A stretch of DNA of 64,000 nucleotides from Pseudomonas viridiflava (GTDB taxonomy: Bacteria; Pseudomonadota; Gammaproteobacteria; Pseudomonadales; Pseudomonadaceae). The notes under the pieces were generated by a model. That model was not told where the DNA came from and did no database searches. It saw only the letters and a program-made list of their open reading frames with translations. The position numbers and the translations under genes were made by a program. Location of the stretch: the NCBI RefSeq assembly GCF_900582195.1, contig NZ_UTHA01000078.1, positions 186,001-250,000 of the forward strand. The letters run 5' to 3'. Below, piece after piece: positions 27,416-37,898 of the stretch (position 1 is the first letter of the stretch; each line of letters opens with the position of its first letter).

Positions 27416-28081
27416 TCAGCTGACCGTCCCGCCCTTCGACTCAGCCATAATCCGCCGGATCGCCCCGACAAACGTCTCCACCGGCTGTCCACCCGTCACC
27501 GCGTACTGCCCGTTGAACACCACGGTCGGCACCGAACTCACCCCACGCTGCAGCCACAGCTGTTCTTCTTCACGCACCTCATCGGCAAATTCGTCGGAGG
27601 CCATAATCGCCTCGGCTCGCTGACGATCCAGCCCGACACTTTCAGCAATCTGCACCAGTTGCCGATGATCCGACGGATTGCCGCCATCGCTGAAATACGC
27701 CTTGAACAGCGCCTCTTTCAACAACAGTTGCACACCTTCGAGCCCGGCCCAGTGCAGTAAGCGGTGCGCATCGAACGTGTTGTAGATACGGCTGTTGCCG
27801 TCAGTACGAAAGGCAAACCCAAGTTCGGCGCCACGGGCGCGGATCGCTTCGCGGTTCTTCTGCGATTGCTCCGGGGTCGAGCCGTACTTTTGTTGAATGT
27901 GCTCAGCAATGTTCTGCCCATCGGCAGCCATTTTCGGATTCAGTTCGAACGGTTGAAAACGGATCTCGGCCTGCACTTCGTTGCGCAGAATTTCCAGTGC
28001 CTGTAACAGGCCACGCAAACCGACGACGCACCAAGGGCAGGAGACGTCGCTGACAAAATCGATTTTCAGGGCAGAACTCAT
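27416..28081 (-). CDS. DsbA-family (FrnE-like) oxidoreductase
   Basis: 221-residue thioredoxin-fold protein without signal peptide, so cytoplasmic. Active-site CPWC in DVSCPWCVVGLRG (near residues 15-18), helical insert with FQPFELNPKMA, and cis-Pro loop GVSSVPTVVFNG. Such FrnE/YwbO-type proteins act in polyketide processing or thiol chemistry; the substrate is unknown. I started at MSSALKIDF with GAGG upstream; the frame runs further 5' into the REP doublet, which is unlikely to be coding. Confidence 0.9.
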   Translation of the reverse strand: MSSALKIDFVSDVSCPWCVVGLRGLLQALEILRNEVQAEIRFQPFELNPKMAADGQNIAEHIQQKYGSTPEQSQKNREAIRARGAELGFAFRTDGNSRIYNTFDAHRLLHWAGLEGVQLLLKEALFKAYFSDGGNPSDHRQLVQIAESVGLDRQRAEAIMASDEFADEVREEEQLWLQRGVSSVPTVVFNGQYAVTGGQPVETFVGAIRRIMAESKGGTVS

Positions 28082-28158
28082 CACACACCTCGCGGGGGGG
28101 AAATCGTGCGGGAAAGTTTGCACGATACACCTGCCCTGACCTTTGTGGTCACCGTAAT

Positions 28159-28233
28159 GCCCCTTCGCGAGCAAGCTCGCTCCCACAGGGAAACGCATTC
28201 CAAATGTGGGAGCGAGCTTGCTCGCGAAGGGGC
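28159..28233. repeat. REP doublet (REPIN) copy 4, reversed arrangement
   Basis: Here the arms face the other way: it opens CGCGAGCAAGCTCGCTCCCACA and, after 20 bases, closes with the reverse complement, so the CCCACA/TGTGGG ends are internal instead of external as in the other copies. Flanking CCCCTTCG/CGAAGGGG extends the palindrome. Confidence 0.88.
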
Positions 28234-28259
28234 CATCACCATCACCACAAATCTTTCGG

Positions 28260-29294
28260 TTACAGCAGATTCCCGCCCACCACCGGCTCGATCTGCGCCC
28301 AATGCGAGGTGTCTTCACGATGCGCCTGCAAATAGGGCAGCACCGCCGCCAGCAACGGCTCCTTGAACGCCTCTTGAAAGCGATGCGCCAACCCCGGAAT
28401 CAGCTTCAACTGACTGCCGCGAATGTGCGCCGCCAGATGCACGCCGTGCATCACCGGCAGCAACGGGTCCGCGGTGCCATGCACCACCAGCGTCGGCACC
28501 CGTAACTGGTTGAGTAACGCCACTCGGCTCGGTTCAGCGAGAATCGCCATGATCTGCCGTTTCACGCCTTCGGGGTTGAACGCACGGTCATACGACAGCG
28601 CCGCCTGATGCAGCAGGACCTGGCGATCATCGGTGATCGCCGGGCTGCCCAGCGCGGCCAGCAGATCGGCCTGCTGTTCCAGCGCCACCTGACGATTCGG
28701 CGCGCCGCGTCGCGACAGCAACTGCACCAGCGCTGCACTCGGTGCCGGCAAACCTTCGGCGCCAGAGGTGGTCATGATCAACGTCAGGCTCTCGACCCGC
28801 TGCGGCGCCATCGCCGCCATGTGCTGGGCGATCATCCCGCCCATGCTCGCGCCCAGCACGTGGAATTGCTCGACGTGCAAAGCGTCCATCAACCCCAGCG
28901 CGTCGTCCGCCATGTCGGTCAGGCTGTACGGCGCGGCCACGGGCAGACCAAGTTTGTAGCGCAACACTTCGAACGTCAGATTGGCTTCAGCCGGCGCCTG
29001 ACGCCAGGTCGACAGACCGACATCGCGGTTGTCATAGCGAATCACCCGGAAACCCTGTTGACACAGCGCAACCACCACTTCGTCCGGCCAGTGAATCAAC
29101 TGTCCACCCAGGCCCATGACCAGCAATAACGCCGGATCCGACGCGCGGCCAATGCTCTGGTAAGCGAGGCTCACCTGCCTTAGCTCGGCATGCTCGGTCG
29201 GCACATTCACATCGCAGCGCGCCGCCGCCGATGACGACGATCCGAAAAAAATCGCGGCCAACAAAGCCGCGACAGATAAAAAACCCTTAGCCAT
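28260..29294 (-). CDS. Exported alpha/beta hydrolase
   Basis: 344 residues. A signal peptide [25 protein letters not shown] is followed by the hydrolase fold: [28 protein letters not shown], nucleophile elbow [15 protein letters not shown], acid region [12 protein letters not shown], and His in PGLAHRFQ. The arrangement resembles haloalkane dehalogenase/esterase-like hydrolases; the substrate cannot be told. Start at 29294 was chosen for the signal peptide; the open frame extends to 29438 without support. The ribosome binding site is weak. Divergent to the giant gene at 29461. Confidence 0.85.
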   Translation of the reverse strand: MAKGFLSVAALLAAIFFGSSSSAAARCDVNVPTEHAELRQVSLAYQSIGRASDPALLLVMGLGGQLIHWPDEVVVALCQQGFRVIRYDNRDVGLSTWRQAPAEANLTFEVLRYKLGLPVAAPYSLTDMADDALGLMDALHVEQFHVLGASMGGMIAQHMAAMAPQRVESLTLIMTTSGAEGLPAPSAALVQLLSRRGAPNRQVALEQQADLLAALGSPAITDDRQVLLHQAALSYDRAFNPEGVKRQIMAILAEPSRVALLNQLRVPTLVVHGTADPLLPVMHGVHLAAHIRGSQLKLIPGLAHRFQEAFKEPLLAAVLPYLQAHREDTSHWAQIEPVVGGNLL

Positions 29295-29460
29295 GAAAAA
29301 CACCGAAACGCAGAACCCCAGTAGAGCGCGAGTCTGATGAAGTTTGTACAAGCGCGCTGCCACAGTTCCATGACAGTTTGATGAAGAGTGCCGAGCGGTC
29401 ACGGCTGGTTGTTGCAAACAATATCTATCTACCGCCATCGCCTCGCGCGATCGCTCTTCA

Positions 29461-32400
29461 ATGACCCGCTCAGGGACGGATTCCCCGCCCCGCCATGCGA
29501 GTCATGCCACCATGCCCGATCGCCTTATTCTGGATGAACTCCCCGCCGCTTCACCGTTGTCCGAAACCATCGAGCACCTGCCGAAAACGGTCGATGACAG
29601 CCTGTTGCAGCAGGCCAGCCACCGCTGGCGCGCCAGCCAGGAGGGTTTGCGCGAATTGTTTGCCCCCAGCCCTGCCCTGCGCGACAGCATCAATGAGCTG
29701 CTGCGCCAGCAACTGCAACTGGACGGCGAAAAAACCGGACTGCGCTTTGCTGCCACTGATGACCAGCCGGAACATATCGTCAGCCTCACCGATGCCTGTG
29801 CCTTTGTCGTTCAACAGCCGAAGCTGGAAACCGATCTGGATCAGCACTGTGACCTCACCGGTATCGACGCAGATCATCCGATGTACGCCTTGAAACCCCT
29901 GCAACTGCTGGCAAAACTCAAAGCCCTCGACCCACGCAAAAAACACGAGATTCGCTGGGCAGAATTCTGGGACGCGCGAGCGCCGCGCACGCCCGTGTCG
30001 CGACGTACCCGCGCCATGCAACTCTACCGCGCGCACTTCGAAGCCACCGCGCACACAGCCCTCGCCAACCGGGTCATCAGCGCCGCGCAATTCAAACCGC
30101 TGCAGCACATCATCGATTCAGGCGCAGGCGCGCTGTCAGTCGAGGGTCAACCCATCCACACGGAAAAACTGGCACTGGTGCTGAGCAACGACAGCAAAGT
30201 CAAACTCCCCGGTGCGTGGGTCGTCAGCGTCGGCGATCTGGCCACGGCGGCGCCACTGCTTTATCTGCCCTGCAACGCCACCTCGATCCTGGCCTTCAAC
30301 ACACGCGCAGAAATGCAAACATGGCTGACCCGCCAGATACAGATCCCCACCGGATTGCCCAAGGACATCCTGCGCTTTGACTACAGCGCAACGCTCGACC
30401 CGATGGCCACAGGGGCAAGCGATCTGTTCGCCGACCGCCACCACGCGCAACTCGATGCCTTGAGCAATACCAACAAAGGCAATCCCGGGATCAGAGCGCA
30501 CGGCGCGCGATCGCTGGTGCATGTCGACCTGATCGATCATCAGCGCAGCAGTGCGATCATCGTGGCAGCCCCGCCAAAACCGCTCGCGCCTGCCAGTGAT
30601 ATCGAAACGGAGAAGAAACCGCTGTTCGGCAGCCTGTCGGCCGGTATTCCACTGGCCGTGCGCCAAGCGGCGCTCAAACGGGAACGCGAGGCGCTCGAGC
30701 GCTTGCAGGACAACGATGGCGACGGCTCTCGGTATCGCCAATGCCAGGACGCCCTCAAAGCGCTGGAGACTGCCGAACAAACCGGCGAGGCGGCCGCCAC
30801 ATCGCTGCTTCGCCGCGACAAAGCCCTCGACGTGAACGCTTTCAACACAGCGTTCTCGACCCTGCATCAGGCGCACCGGGACGGTTTGCATGCCGAAGGC
30901 AGACTGCAAGCGGCCCTGGGCCAACTCGACAGTGCCGAACACGATCTGCTCAAAGCCGTGCTGCAAACCCCCGTCGCGGCTGAACGCGACGCTGACATCA
31001 CGGCTGCGAGCCTGACCTTGTCGCTGAGCGAAACCAAGGAAGGGATCAGCACAACGCAGAGCGAACCGCTCAAAGGCGCACTGGTCATCGGGCGGCAAGC
31101 GGCACTCTCGGACAGGGCTTCGAATTCCAGCCTGATGCTCTATTGGCCAGGCAATGGTGGTGGCCTGCAATGCTTTGCCGATCGCCGGACACTGGAGCGC
31201 GAAGTGTTCAGGATTGAGGACCCCGCCAGCGACGTGACCCTGCAACTGACCCCGCTCGCCACAGACCCGCTGCATCATTGCCTCAATGAGCTGGTGAGCG
31301 ACTTCGAAACAAAAGCCACGCCCCTGCGCGGTAAACCCGAGCAGGCTGACGCCCTGGAGATTCTGCGCCTGGGCTGCCTCGCCAATGTCCAGGTTCCGGT
31401 GCATGCCGCCAGGAGCCTGGCCTTCGCTCATTCGCAGGAGCAGGAACGCAGCGGTACGCTCGCCGGCCATCTGCCGGACTGGCTGATCAGACTCAAGGAG
31501 CAAGAGCGTAACGGGCTGAAACAGGACATCGAGGCGTACATCGCGGCGATGCGCCAAAGCCACGCCCTCATGACACTCGCGCTGGAACCCCGTGACGACT
31601 TTACCCGCCGCCACCTGCACGCCCGGCTGCGCAAGGACTTTGCCCTTGACGGCCACTTTTCGGTACAGGTCGAACTGCCCGACTCGACCAAAACCGAACA
31701 AGCCTATGAGGCGGGTCCCGGTGGCGTCAGGAAGACAACGGTCATTGTGCCCGGTAAAACCCGCAGCAAAATGTCACTTGAGGACCTGGCCCAGCTCAAT
31801 ATCGACAACGTGCACTCAGTGCTCAATGACTCACTGTCGCAGCGTTTGATTTTCCTGCGTCTGGAGGTCACCGCGACGCTGAAAGAGGATCGCACGCGCC
31901 TGCTCAACGGCATCAACCTGACTTATCTGCGCAAGGTTCTGCCGGAACTCGACCTGCCCAAGGCCTATGAACAGAAGATTCACGATGCGTTCAGGGGCGC
32001 TGCCACCGAGTCGGAATTTGTCAAACAACACCGCCGGGAAAGCCTGATCGAGCCCTGGCGCCTGATGCTGAAAATACAAAGTGCAAATGCGCGCCTGCAA
32101 AAACACCTCAACGCTGACGAAGCCGCGCTGCTGAACATCGCCATCGATGCCAACACCGCAGAAGCGTGGCAAGCCCACGGCAAGCGTCTCGCCCTGTTGC
32201 CGGTGTCGCTCAAGGCCGGCGGCAAGGACACCCCCCGCGAAGGGCCGGTGACCCTGTCCGGTGTCAGCTTCATCGAAGAACAGATCAGCGGCGTCACCCT
32301 GTTGTACCTGCCAGACAGCCACGACGGGCAGTTTTTCCGCCGCTATGACACGCTCGAAGCGGCGCGCAAGGGGCTGTTCAGGCTGTGCACCAGTGACAAG

Positions 32401-35157
32401 TGGATCGAGTATCTGGCGAACAGGGCCTTGCAAGGTAACGTCAGGTCCCATGTCAGCCGAATCGGTCAGGCGGTGGAAAAAAACTTCGATGCGATCATCG
32501 AGGTGGGCGTGCGCTGGCCGGCGACGACTTCGTTCGCCGCGCACCTGCTCGACACACACATGGGACGTTTGATCGAAGCTCATCGAGGCACTTCGCGCTC
32601 CAACGATGAGCTGTTCTTCGAGCGCTACACCTTGAAAGGCCCGCGCGCCTTCAACTACATAAAAATGGCGCTGGGCATGGTGCCCTTTGTCGGCACTGCG
32701 CTGGCTCTTTATCAGGCCTGGACCGCTGCCAATCAGGCCGCCGTAGCGTTTTTGCGTGGTGACGTGGCGGACGGTCTGGCGGAAATCGAGTCCATGTTGC
32801 TGTCGTTGATCGACGCCCTGATGGATCTGCTTCCGGGTGAAGCGGTGGCTTCGACCCTTTCGCGGACGACACGCGCGTTGACGCAGGCCCGACAGCTGCG
32901 CGCGGTGCTCGGCAATGTCGCGGCGCTGCACGGCAAGTCGCAGCGACAGGCCAGGCATGTTCTGGCGCGTTTCCAGGATTACGAATATGAAAAGCCGATT
33001 TCTCTGGCCGGCACTGAGCCTGCCAGCCATGGCCTCTACCGCGGAATCTACCGACATGCCGACGGCGACTTCATCGAACGTCAGGGGCGCCTCTATCAAG
33101 TGGAACTGAGCAGGGATTCGCGCAGCTGGCGTCTGTCTGGCAACTCGCGAAAAACCTATAAACAGCCGATCGCACTGGATGAAAACGGGCACTGGGACAC
33201 CTGGTTCGGCGTCTACGGGACTGCCCTTGAAGGCGGCGTGCCGGGTGGGGGTAATGTCGCCGGGCACATTGTCGACACGCTCGACTCTTACTGGCCGTCG
33301 GTGATTCGGCAACGCTTGCCGCGCTGGCTGGTGGATCGAAACTTCCGCCGTCACCATCAACTGACCGCCGCCGCTGACGATCTGGCCGATCAATTGCAGA
33401 GCAGGGGAAGAAAAAGCGACCAGGTACTCAATGCCTACGGCGAAGCCACGGAAGTGCAGCGCATGGCCATGTGGCCAACGGTCGAAGCCGCTTGCGTTGG
33501 CGATATCCGGGTGGCCCGGCAGCGGTATGAGGTGTTGACCGAGTTGACTGCGCTGACCCAGGGCAGAAAGCGCAGGGATGTCGCCGAAATGCAAAGCAAG
33601 AGCGCATGGCTGTTGACTGATCGTTACCGGCGCCGCGCCATTCACCTGTCGCACAAGATTCTCGGGATGACACGAGCAGTCAAACGATTGAAGCAGCTAC
33701 ACAATGCGCTGCCGGGTGATGCGGTGGCTGAACGCTTGAAACACATTGAAGACATACACATGTTTCGTGTCGAGATCGTGAACAAGCTCGAACAATTGGG
33801 TGAACTCAGAGACCAGGTCAATCACTGGTATCAACGCATGCTTGCCAAAGACCGGCCGAAAATGTCGGCGCTGGTCAATAACACCAACACCCGCCACAGC
33901 GAACCCGTACTGCTCTACCTGAAAACCTCCCAACGTCTGGAAGTCGTCAAAAAAATCGGCAGTCCCGACGATGCAGCGTGGCGCTACTTTGCCACGGTGG
34001 CGGAGCCCCTGCGCAACATGATCGATGAGCGCCTGTACCGCCAGTACGACCTGCCGAACATTCAAAGCACTAACGCCGAACGTACCCGCATTCTTCAGGA
34101 AAGCATTGACACTTGCGTCGAGTTTCGTCGCGAGATGGCCGTCTGGACCGCCAGCTATCCGCAGTTCTTTCATCTGGACGTGGTCGAGCCCTTGCTCGAA
34201 GGCATCGATCGCTTGGCTGATCGAGCGCGTGCCGCTATCAACAAGCCACCCGAGCCCAAGGTCACAGGGCAACCTCTGCAGCGCGTATTCATCACTGATG
34301 ACAACCAGTTACGCCATGGCGTGGAGCAATGGGACAACGTGACCAATACCCGTCGATATAAATGCACCGGATCTGGAGGCTATGAGGAAATCTATGAACA
34401 AGGTGCCGATGGCAGATTACGGCTGACCAACCCGCGACCCGCAACCGCCCGCCCACCCGCGGGGTTGAGTCTGGCCGAACTGGTCACGGGGGCACAGCAA
34501 CGTCTGGATGACGTGGCGAATTACCGCGCCAAGGTCCAGAGAAACGCCAACAACGGCATGCTCCCCATCGACCTGGAACACATGATGGAAGGTCGGGCGG
34601 GTGAACTCACCACCCGCGCCGACGATATCGCTGCCAAGTCTGCCGAGCACCCGATCATCCAGCGACTGCGCGATCAGGCAAGCGAACTGCTCATCGAAGG
34701 GCGTGCCATCCGCACCGAACGATCATTGACCAGTCAGAAGCCTACCGACGGCATGCTGGATGACCTCATCGATCAACATGCCGTGGAGATCCGCAAAACC
34801 CGTCCGATCCAGCAATTGGCTGACCATCAGGGCCAAGGCAACTACTTGCAGGAATATGAAATCTGGAACCTCACGCTGGAACCTGCGCAATTGCTCTGGT
34901 ACGTGCATTTCCATTACCGCTCGGCTACCCGGCCAATGCGCAAATTCGAAAGAGGCCACGTGAAACTGCCAAAGGATCGCTGGCTGACCCACGCTGACGA
35001 CCCGACCCTGCTTGATTCCAGAATCACTCAACAATCGATTGTTCTAAGGCACTTCGAAGAAATCCCGGACGCGTCAGCCACAGGGAGAACTGCTGAGCCA
35101 CAACCTGGTGGTTCTCCAGTAAAACCAGGAACGCCGTCGACTTCCGGGGCAACTTGA
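29461..35157 (+). CDS. Giant DUF6543/dermonecrotic toxin-like protein
   Basis: 1898 residues, one uninterrupted frame, a large Pseudomonas family annotated as dermonecrotic-toxin-domain proteins (recognised from the N-terminal style, e.g. [31 protein letters not shown] at about 165-200). A short module with LLYLP followed by a Phe and T-x-x-E occurs at about 266, 558 and 947. A hydrophobic helical hairpin ([23 protein letters not shown], about 1062-1085) resembles membrane-insertion regions of large toxins. The C-terminal third is helical and charged, ending in a Pro/Ser/Thr tail. No signal peptide, and no NEL cysteine motif. Start may be ATG 29461 or 29512; neither has a clear ribosome binding site. 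No immunity or secretion genes adjoin. Function inferred only. Confidence 0.8.
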   Translation: MTRSGTDSPPRHASHATMPDRLILDELPAASPLSETIEHLPKTVDDSLLQQASHRWRASQEGLRELFAPSPALRDSINELLRQQLQLDGEKTGLRFAATDDQPEHIVSLTDACAFVVQQPKLETDLDQHCDLTGIDADHPMYALKPLQLLAKLKALDPRKKHEIRWAEFWDARAPRTPVSRRTRAMQLYRAHFEATAHTALANRVISAAQFKPLQHIIDSGAGALSVEGQPIHTEKLALVLSNDSKVKLPGAWVVSVGDLATAAPLLYLPCNATSILAFNTRAEMQTWLTRQIQIPTGLPKDILRFDYSATLDPMATGASDLFADRHHAQLDALSNTNKGNPGIRAHGARSLVHVDLIDHQRSSAIIVAAPPKPLAPASDIETEKKPLFGSLSAGIPLAVRQAALKREREALERLQDNDGDGSRYRQCQDALKALETAEQTGEAAATSLLRRDKALDVNAFNTAFSTLHQAHRDGLHAEGRLQAALGQLDSAEHDLLKAVLQTPVAAERDADITAASLTLSLSETKEGISTTQSEPLKGALVIGRQAALSDRASNSSLMLYWPGNGGGLQCFADRRTLEREVFRIEDPASDVTLQLTPLATDPLHHCLNELVSDFETKATPLRGKPEQADALEILRLGCLANVQVPVHAARSLAFAHSQEQERSGTLAGHLPDWLIRLKEQERNGLKQDIEAYIAAMRQSHALMTLALEPRDDFTRRHLHARLRKDFALDGHFSVQVELPDSTKTEQAYEAGPGGVRKTTVIVPGKTRSKMSLEDLAQLNIDNVHSVLNDSLSQRLIFLRLEVTATLKEDRTRLLNGINLTYLRKVLPELDLPKAYEQKIHDAFRGAATESEFVKQHRRESLIEPWRLMLKIQSANARLQKHLNADEAALLNIAIDANTAEAWQAHGKRLALLPVSLKAGGKDTPREGPVTLSGVSFIEEQISGVTLLYLPDSHDGQFFRRYDTLEAARKGLFRLCTSDKWIEYLANRALQGNVRSHVSRIGQAVEKNFDAIIEVGVRWPATTSFAAHLLDTHMGRLIEAHRGTSRSNDELFFERYTLKGPRAFNYIKMALGMVPFVGTALALYQAWTAANQAAVAFLRGDVADGLAEIESMLLSLIDALMDLLPGEAVASTLSRTTRALTQARQLRAVLGNVAALHGKSQRQARHVLARFQDYEYEKPISLAGTEPASHGLYRGIYRHADGDFIERQGRLYQVELSRDSRSWRLSGNSRKTYKQPIALDENGHWDTWFGVYGTALEGGVPGGGNVAGHIVDTLDSYWPSVIRQRLPRWLVDRNFRRHHQLTAAADDLADQLQSRGRKSDQVLNAYGEATEVQRMAMWPTVEAACVGDIRVARQRYEVLTELTALTQGRKRRDVAEMQSKSAWLLTDRYRRRAIHLSHKILGMTRAVKRLKQLHNALPGDAVAERLKHIEDIHMFRVEIVNKLEQLGELRDQVNHWYQRMLAKDRPKMSALVNNTNTRHSEPVLLYLKTSQRLEVVKKIGSPDDAAWRYFATVAEPLRNMIDERLYRQYDLPNIQSTNAERTRILQESIDTCVEFRREMAVWTASYPQFFHLDVVEPLLEGIDRLADRARAAINKPPEPKVTGQPLQRVFITDDNQLRHGVEQWDNVTNTRRYKCTGSGGYEEIYEQGADGRLRLTNPRPATARPPAGLSLAELVTGAQQRLDDVANYRAKVQRNANNGMLPIDLEHMMEGRAGELTTRADDIAAKSAEHPIIQRLRDQASELLIEGRAIRTERSLTSQKPTDGMLDDLIDQHAVEIRKTRPIQQLADHQGQGNYLQEYEIWNLTLEPAQLLWYVHFHYRSATRPMRKFERGHVKLPKDRWLTHADDPTLLDSRITQQSIVLRHFEEIPDASATGRTAEPQPGGSPVKPGTPSTSGAT

Positions 35158-35209
35158 GACAAACTCAACGCTTTCTTGTTTATCACAAGTTTTCCTCATG
35201 GAGCCTTCG

Positions 35210-36127
35210 GTGCTTGAGATCCGCCACCTGAAAACCCTGCATGCCTTGCGCGAAGCCGACAGCCTGGTCGATGCCGCCGACCGGCTGCATCTGACGCAGT
35301 CAGCATTGTCCCACCAGTTCAAGGAACTCGAGGAACGCCTGGGCATGGCGCTTTTCGTGCGCAAGACCAAACCGGTGCGTTTCACCAGTGCCGGTTTGCG
35401 CTTGCTGCAACTGGCGGACGCAACCCTGCCGCTGTTGCGCGCTGCCGAACGGGATATCGGTCGTCTGGCCGGTGGCACCGCCGGGCGTTTGCACATGGCC
35501 ATCGAATGCCACAGCTGCTTCCAGTGGCTGATGCCGACCATCGACCAGTTCCGCGATGCCTGGCCGGAAGTCGAACTCGACCTTGCTTCGGGCTTCGCCT
35601 TCGCACCATTGCCAGCGCTGGCGCGGGGTGATCTGGATCTGGTGGTGACTTCTGATCCTCTGGAAATCGCCGGCATCACGTATGTCCCGCTGTTCACCTA
35701 CGAAGCCATGCTCGCGGTGGCCAATCAGCATGCGCTGGCGAGCAAACCGTACATTGTCCCCGAAGACCTGCTGACGGAAACGCTGATCACCTACCCGGTG
35801 GAACGCGACCGCCTCGATATCTTCACGCGCTTTCTGGAACCGGCCGATATCGAACCGGCACAGGTGCGCACTTCCGAGCTGACGGTGATGATGATGCAAC
35901 TGGTCGCCAGTGGTCGTGGCGTCTGCGGCATGCCGCACTGGGCGCTGCACGAGTACAGCTCGCGCGGTTATGTGAAGGGCAAACGGCTGGGGGAAAAAGG
36001 CCTGTTCGCAACGTTGTACGCGGCGATTCGCACCGACATGCTCGATGCACCGTACATGCGGGATTTTCTGCTGACGGCGAAAGACACATCGTTCTCGACT
36101 CTCGACGGCGTCAGCGCCGTGCGCTGA
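35210..36127 (+). CDS. metR: LysR-family regulator MetR
   Basis: Activates methionine biosynthesis genes with homocysteine as coeffector. About 305 residues: winged helix (IRHLKTLHALREADSLVDAADRLHLTQSALSHQFKELEERLG) at the N-terminus, then a periplasmic-binding-like effector domain (RLHMAIECHSCFQWLMPTIDQFRD). The sequence closely matches what I recall of Pseudomonas MetR. I chose GTG at 35210 because GGAG lies six bases upstream; ATG 35198 would add four residues. It lies just 52 bases after the giant gene. Confidence 0.9.
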   Translation: MLEIRHLKTLHALREADSLVDAADRLHLTQSALSHQFKELEERLGMALFVRKTKPVRFTSAGLRLLQLADATLPLLRAAERDIGRLAGGTAGRLHMAIECHSCFQWLMPTIDQFRDAWPEVELDLASGFAFAPLPALARGDLDLVVTSDPLEIAGITYVPLFTYEAMLAVANQHALASKPYIVPEDLLTETLITYPVERDRLDIFTRFLEPADIEPAQVRTSELTVMMMQLVASGRGVCGMPHWALHEYSSRGYVKGKRLGEKGLFATLYAAIRTDMLDAPYMRDFLLTAKDTSFSTLDGVSAVR

Positions 36128-36130
36128 ACC

Positions 36131-36224
36131 CTGTGGGAGCGAGCTTGCTCGCGAAGGCGTCGGTTCAGTCAATCTGGTTGTTGAATGTTCTACCGCATTC
36201 GCGAGCAAGCTCGCTCCCACAAGG
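36131..36224. repeat. REP doublet (REPIN) copy 5
   Basis: Both arms AGCTTGCTCGCG type, CTGTGGGAGC at the left and GCTCCCACAAG at the right, between convergent metR and the GNAT gene. Confidence 0.9.
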
Positions 36225-36235
36225 GCGGGGTGATC

Positions 36236-36733
36236 TCAGATTTCGCGCCACATGTGGATCTTGTCGAAATAATCCTCGCCCACCCGCACCGCCAGCGGCT
36301 CAAGTCCGAACTGGACGAAGCCGCAGCGCTGATAGAGATTGAACGCGGCGTCATTGCCGGCGGTGACGGTGAGCTGGAGCAGTTTCAGCGCCGGGTGGTG
36401 TTGCGCTTGCGCAATGGCCGCCTGCACCAGTTCATGGCCAAGGCCGTGCTGGCGAAAATCCGCCGACACGTACATGCCGAACAACGTGGCCTTGTGACGA
36501 GCCTTTTCGCGCGGTTCAAAGGCCAGGCCAACGATACCGGCAAGCGTGCCGCCGTCGAAGGCACCGAGCACCACGTCGAGCTTGCTGGTCAGGCGCCCTT
36601 CCCACCAGCTCAGCGGCATCACCGCTCGTTCGCGCACGCTGGAGGTGAAGGCCTGCGGATGGCGGTCATAAGCTTCGAGCATCAGTTCGCGGTAAGCCAG
36701 GGCATGACTGGCGTCCAGCCGTTCGATCCACAT
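36236..36733 (-). CDS. GNAT-family N-acetyltransferase
   Basis: 165 residues. Acetyl-CoA-binding motif A appears as LFGMYVSADFRQHGLGHELVQAAIAQA (R/Q-x-x-G-x-G/A), followed by LQLTVTAGNDAAFNLYQRCGF, the usual motif B. Substrate unknown. Start MWIERLDASH; the frame extends 52 codons upstream across the LysE-type gene and is not used. Only two bases separate it from that gene, so they form an operon. Confidence 0.9.
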   Translation of the reverse strand: MWIERLDASHALAYRELMLEAYDRHPQAFTSSVRERAVMPLSWWEGRLTSKLDVVLGAFDGGTLAGIVGLAFEPREKARHKATLFGMYVSADFRQHGLGHELVQAAIAQAQHHPALKLLQLTVTAGNDAAFNLYQRCGFVQFGLEPLAVRVGEDYFDKIHMWREI

Positions 36734-36735
36734 GT

Positions 36736-37374
36736 TCACGCCGCCCTGCGTTGCTCGAGCATCAGCCGTACAGCGAGGCCGCCCAGCACCAAGCCCATGA
36801 AGTAACGCTGCAGCGCCAGCCATGTCGGGTTGCGCACGAACCATGAAGCGATACCCGCCGCGAACAACGCGATCAGCAAGTTGACGCAAAAACTCACGCT
36901 GATCTGGGTCAGGCCGAGCACGATGCTTTGGGTGAACACCGAGCCGTGTTCAGGAGTGATGAACTGTGGGAATACAGAGAGATAGAACACGGCGATTTTC
37001 GGGTTCAGCGCGCTGGTGAGAAAACCCATGGTGATCAGCTTTCGCGACGAATCCGCCGGCAATTGCTGCGCTTCGAACGGCGAGCGCGCACCGGGTTTCA
37101 CGGCTTGCCAGGCCAGCCACAACAGGTACAACGCGCCGGCCCATTTCAGCACTTCATAGGCCATCGGCACCGCGAGGAACACCGCCGTCAAACCGGCCGC
37201 CGCCGCAAACAAATGCACGAAGAACCCCGCCACTACGCCGAGCAACGACGTCACCCCGGCCTTGCGCCCCTGGCAGATCGAACGCGAGATCAGGTAGATC
37301 ATGTTCGGCCCCGGCGTCAGTACCATCAGCAGGGCAGCAGCGGCGAAAATCAGCAGGTCTTGCAGCGGGATCAT
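36736..37374 (-). CDS. LysE/RhtB-family amino acid exporter
   Basis: 212-residue inner-membrane efflux protein with six predicted segments. The RhtB signature LTPGPNMIYLISRSICQGRKAG is at residues 19-40; GFLTSALNPKIAVFYLSVFPQF is also characteristic. AAGGAC precedes the ATG. The substrate is probably an amino acid such as homoserine, threonine or leucine, but not determined. Cotranscribed with the acetyltransferase. Confidence 0.92.
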   Translation of the reverse strand: MIPLQDLLIFAAAALLMVLTPGPNMIYLISRSICQGRKAGVTSLLGVVAGFFVHLFAAAAGLTAVFLAVPMAYEVLKWAGALYLLWLAWQAVKPGARSPFEAQQLPADSSRKLITMGFLTSALNPKIAVFYLSVFPQFITPEHGSVFTQSIVLGLTQISVSFCVNLLIALFAAGIASWFVRNPTWLALQRYFMGLVLGGLAVRLMLEQRRAA

Positions 37375-37397
37375 GGCAAAGTCCTTTGCGAGGATGA

Positions 37398-37832
37398 TCA
37401 GGCGATGGCCGTCAGCGAATTGCGATAAAACGGCAGGATCAGGTCGCGTGTCAATGGCGCCAGATCGACAGCAGGATCAGTGGCCGGATCGACCCAGATC
37501 ACCTCTTCGATTTCTGCTGCCGGCGTGACATCGGCCTCGATGGTCAATTGAAAGATCTCGGCCTGAACGACAAATCCTGGCTCGTTGGCCGCAGGCGCCG
37601 AGAACTGGCCAAGAAAAGACGCCTGCGCCGGATCGATCCGAAGGCCCAGCTCTTCTTGCAGCTCGCGGGCCAGAGCGTGCACCGGCAACTCGTGCGCTTC
37701 GATCTTGCCGCCCGGTTGCATGAACGCCGTGGTCCCGCGCTTGCGCACCAACAGAGTCTGGCCTGCGGGATTGAGCAACAGCGCGGCGGCTATACGAATC
37801 AGGTTTGCAGAGACAAGGGATACAGAACTCAT
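37398..37832 (-). CDS. Nudix hydrolase
   Basis: 144 residues with a perfect Nudix box GX5EX7REUXEEXGU (GKIEAHE...RELQEELGL at about 42-64), which binds Mg2+ for pyrophosphate bond hydrolysis. The substrate is not predictable; the MQPGGKIE context is common for (d)NTP- or ADP-ribose-type enzymes. Weak ribosome binding site. Lies upstream of the LysE-type gene with 23 bases between, possibly the same operon. Confidence 0.9.
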   Translation of the reverse strand: MSSVSLVSANLIRIAAALLLNPAGQTLLVRKRGTTAFMQPGGKIEAHELPVHALARELQEELGLRIDPAQASFLGQFSAPAANEPGFVVQAEIFQLTIEADVTPAAEIEEVIWVDPATDPAVDLAPLTRDLILPFYRNSLTAIA

Positions 37833-37898
37833 GGGGCAGCCACCGGCGTGAAAAACCCCAAGGATCCCATGCGAGCGCCGCTGAGGTCACCCCGTAAA

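Noticed and set aside
29461..36127. Toxin-immunity or contact-dependent inhibition locus
   Set aside because: No small immunity-like gene, no two-partner secretion or T6SS gene is adjacent; metR and hydrolase are ordinary neighbours.
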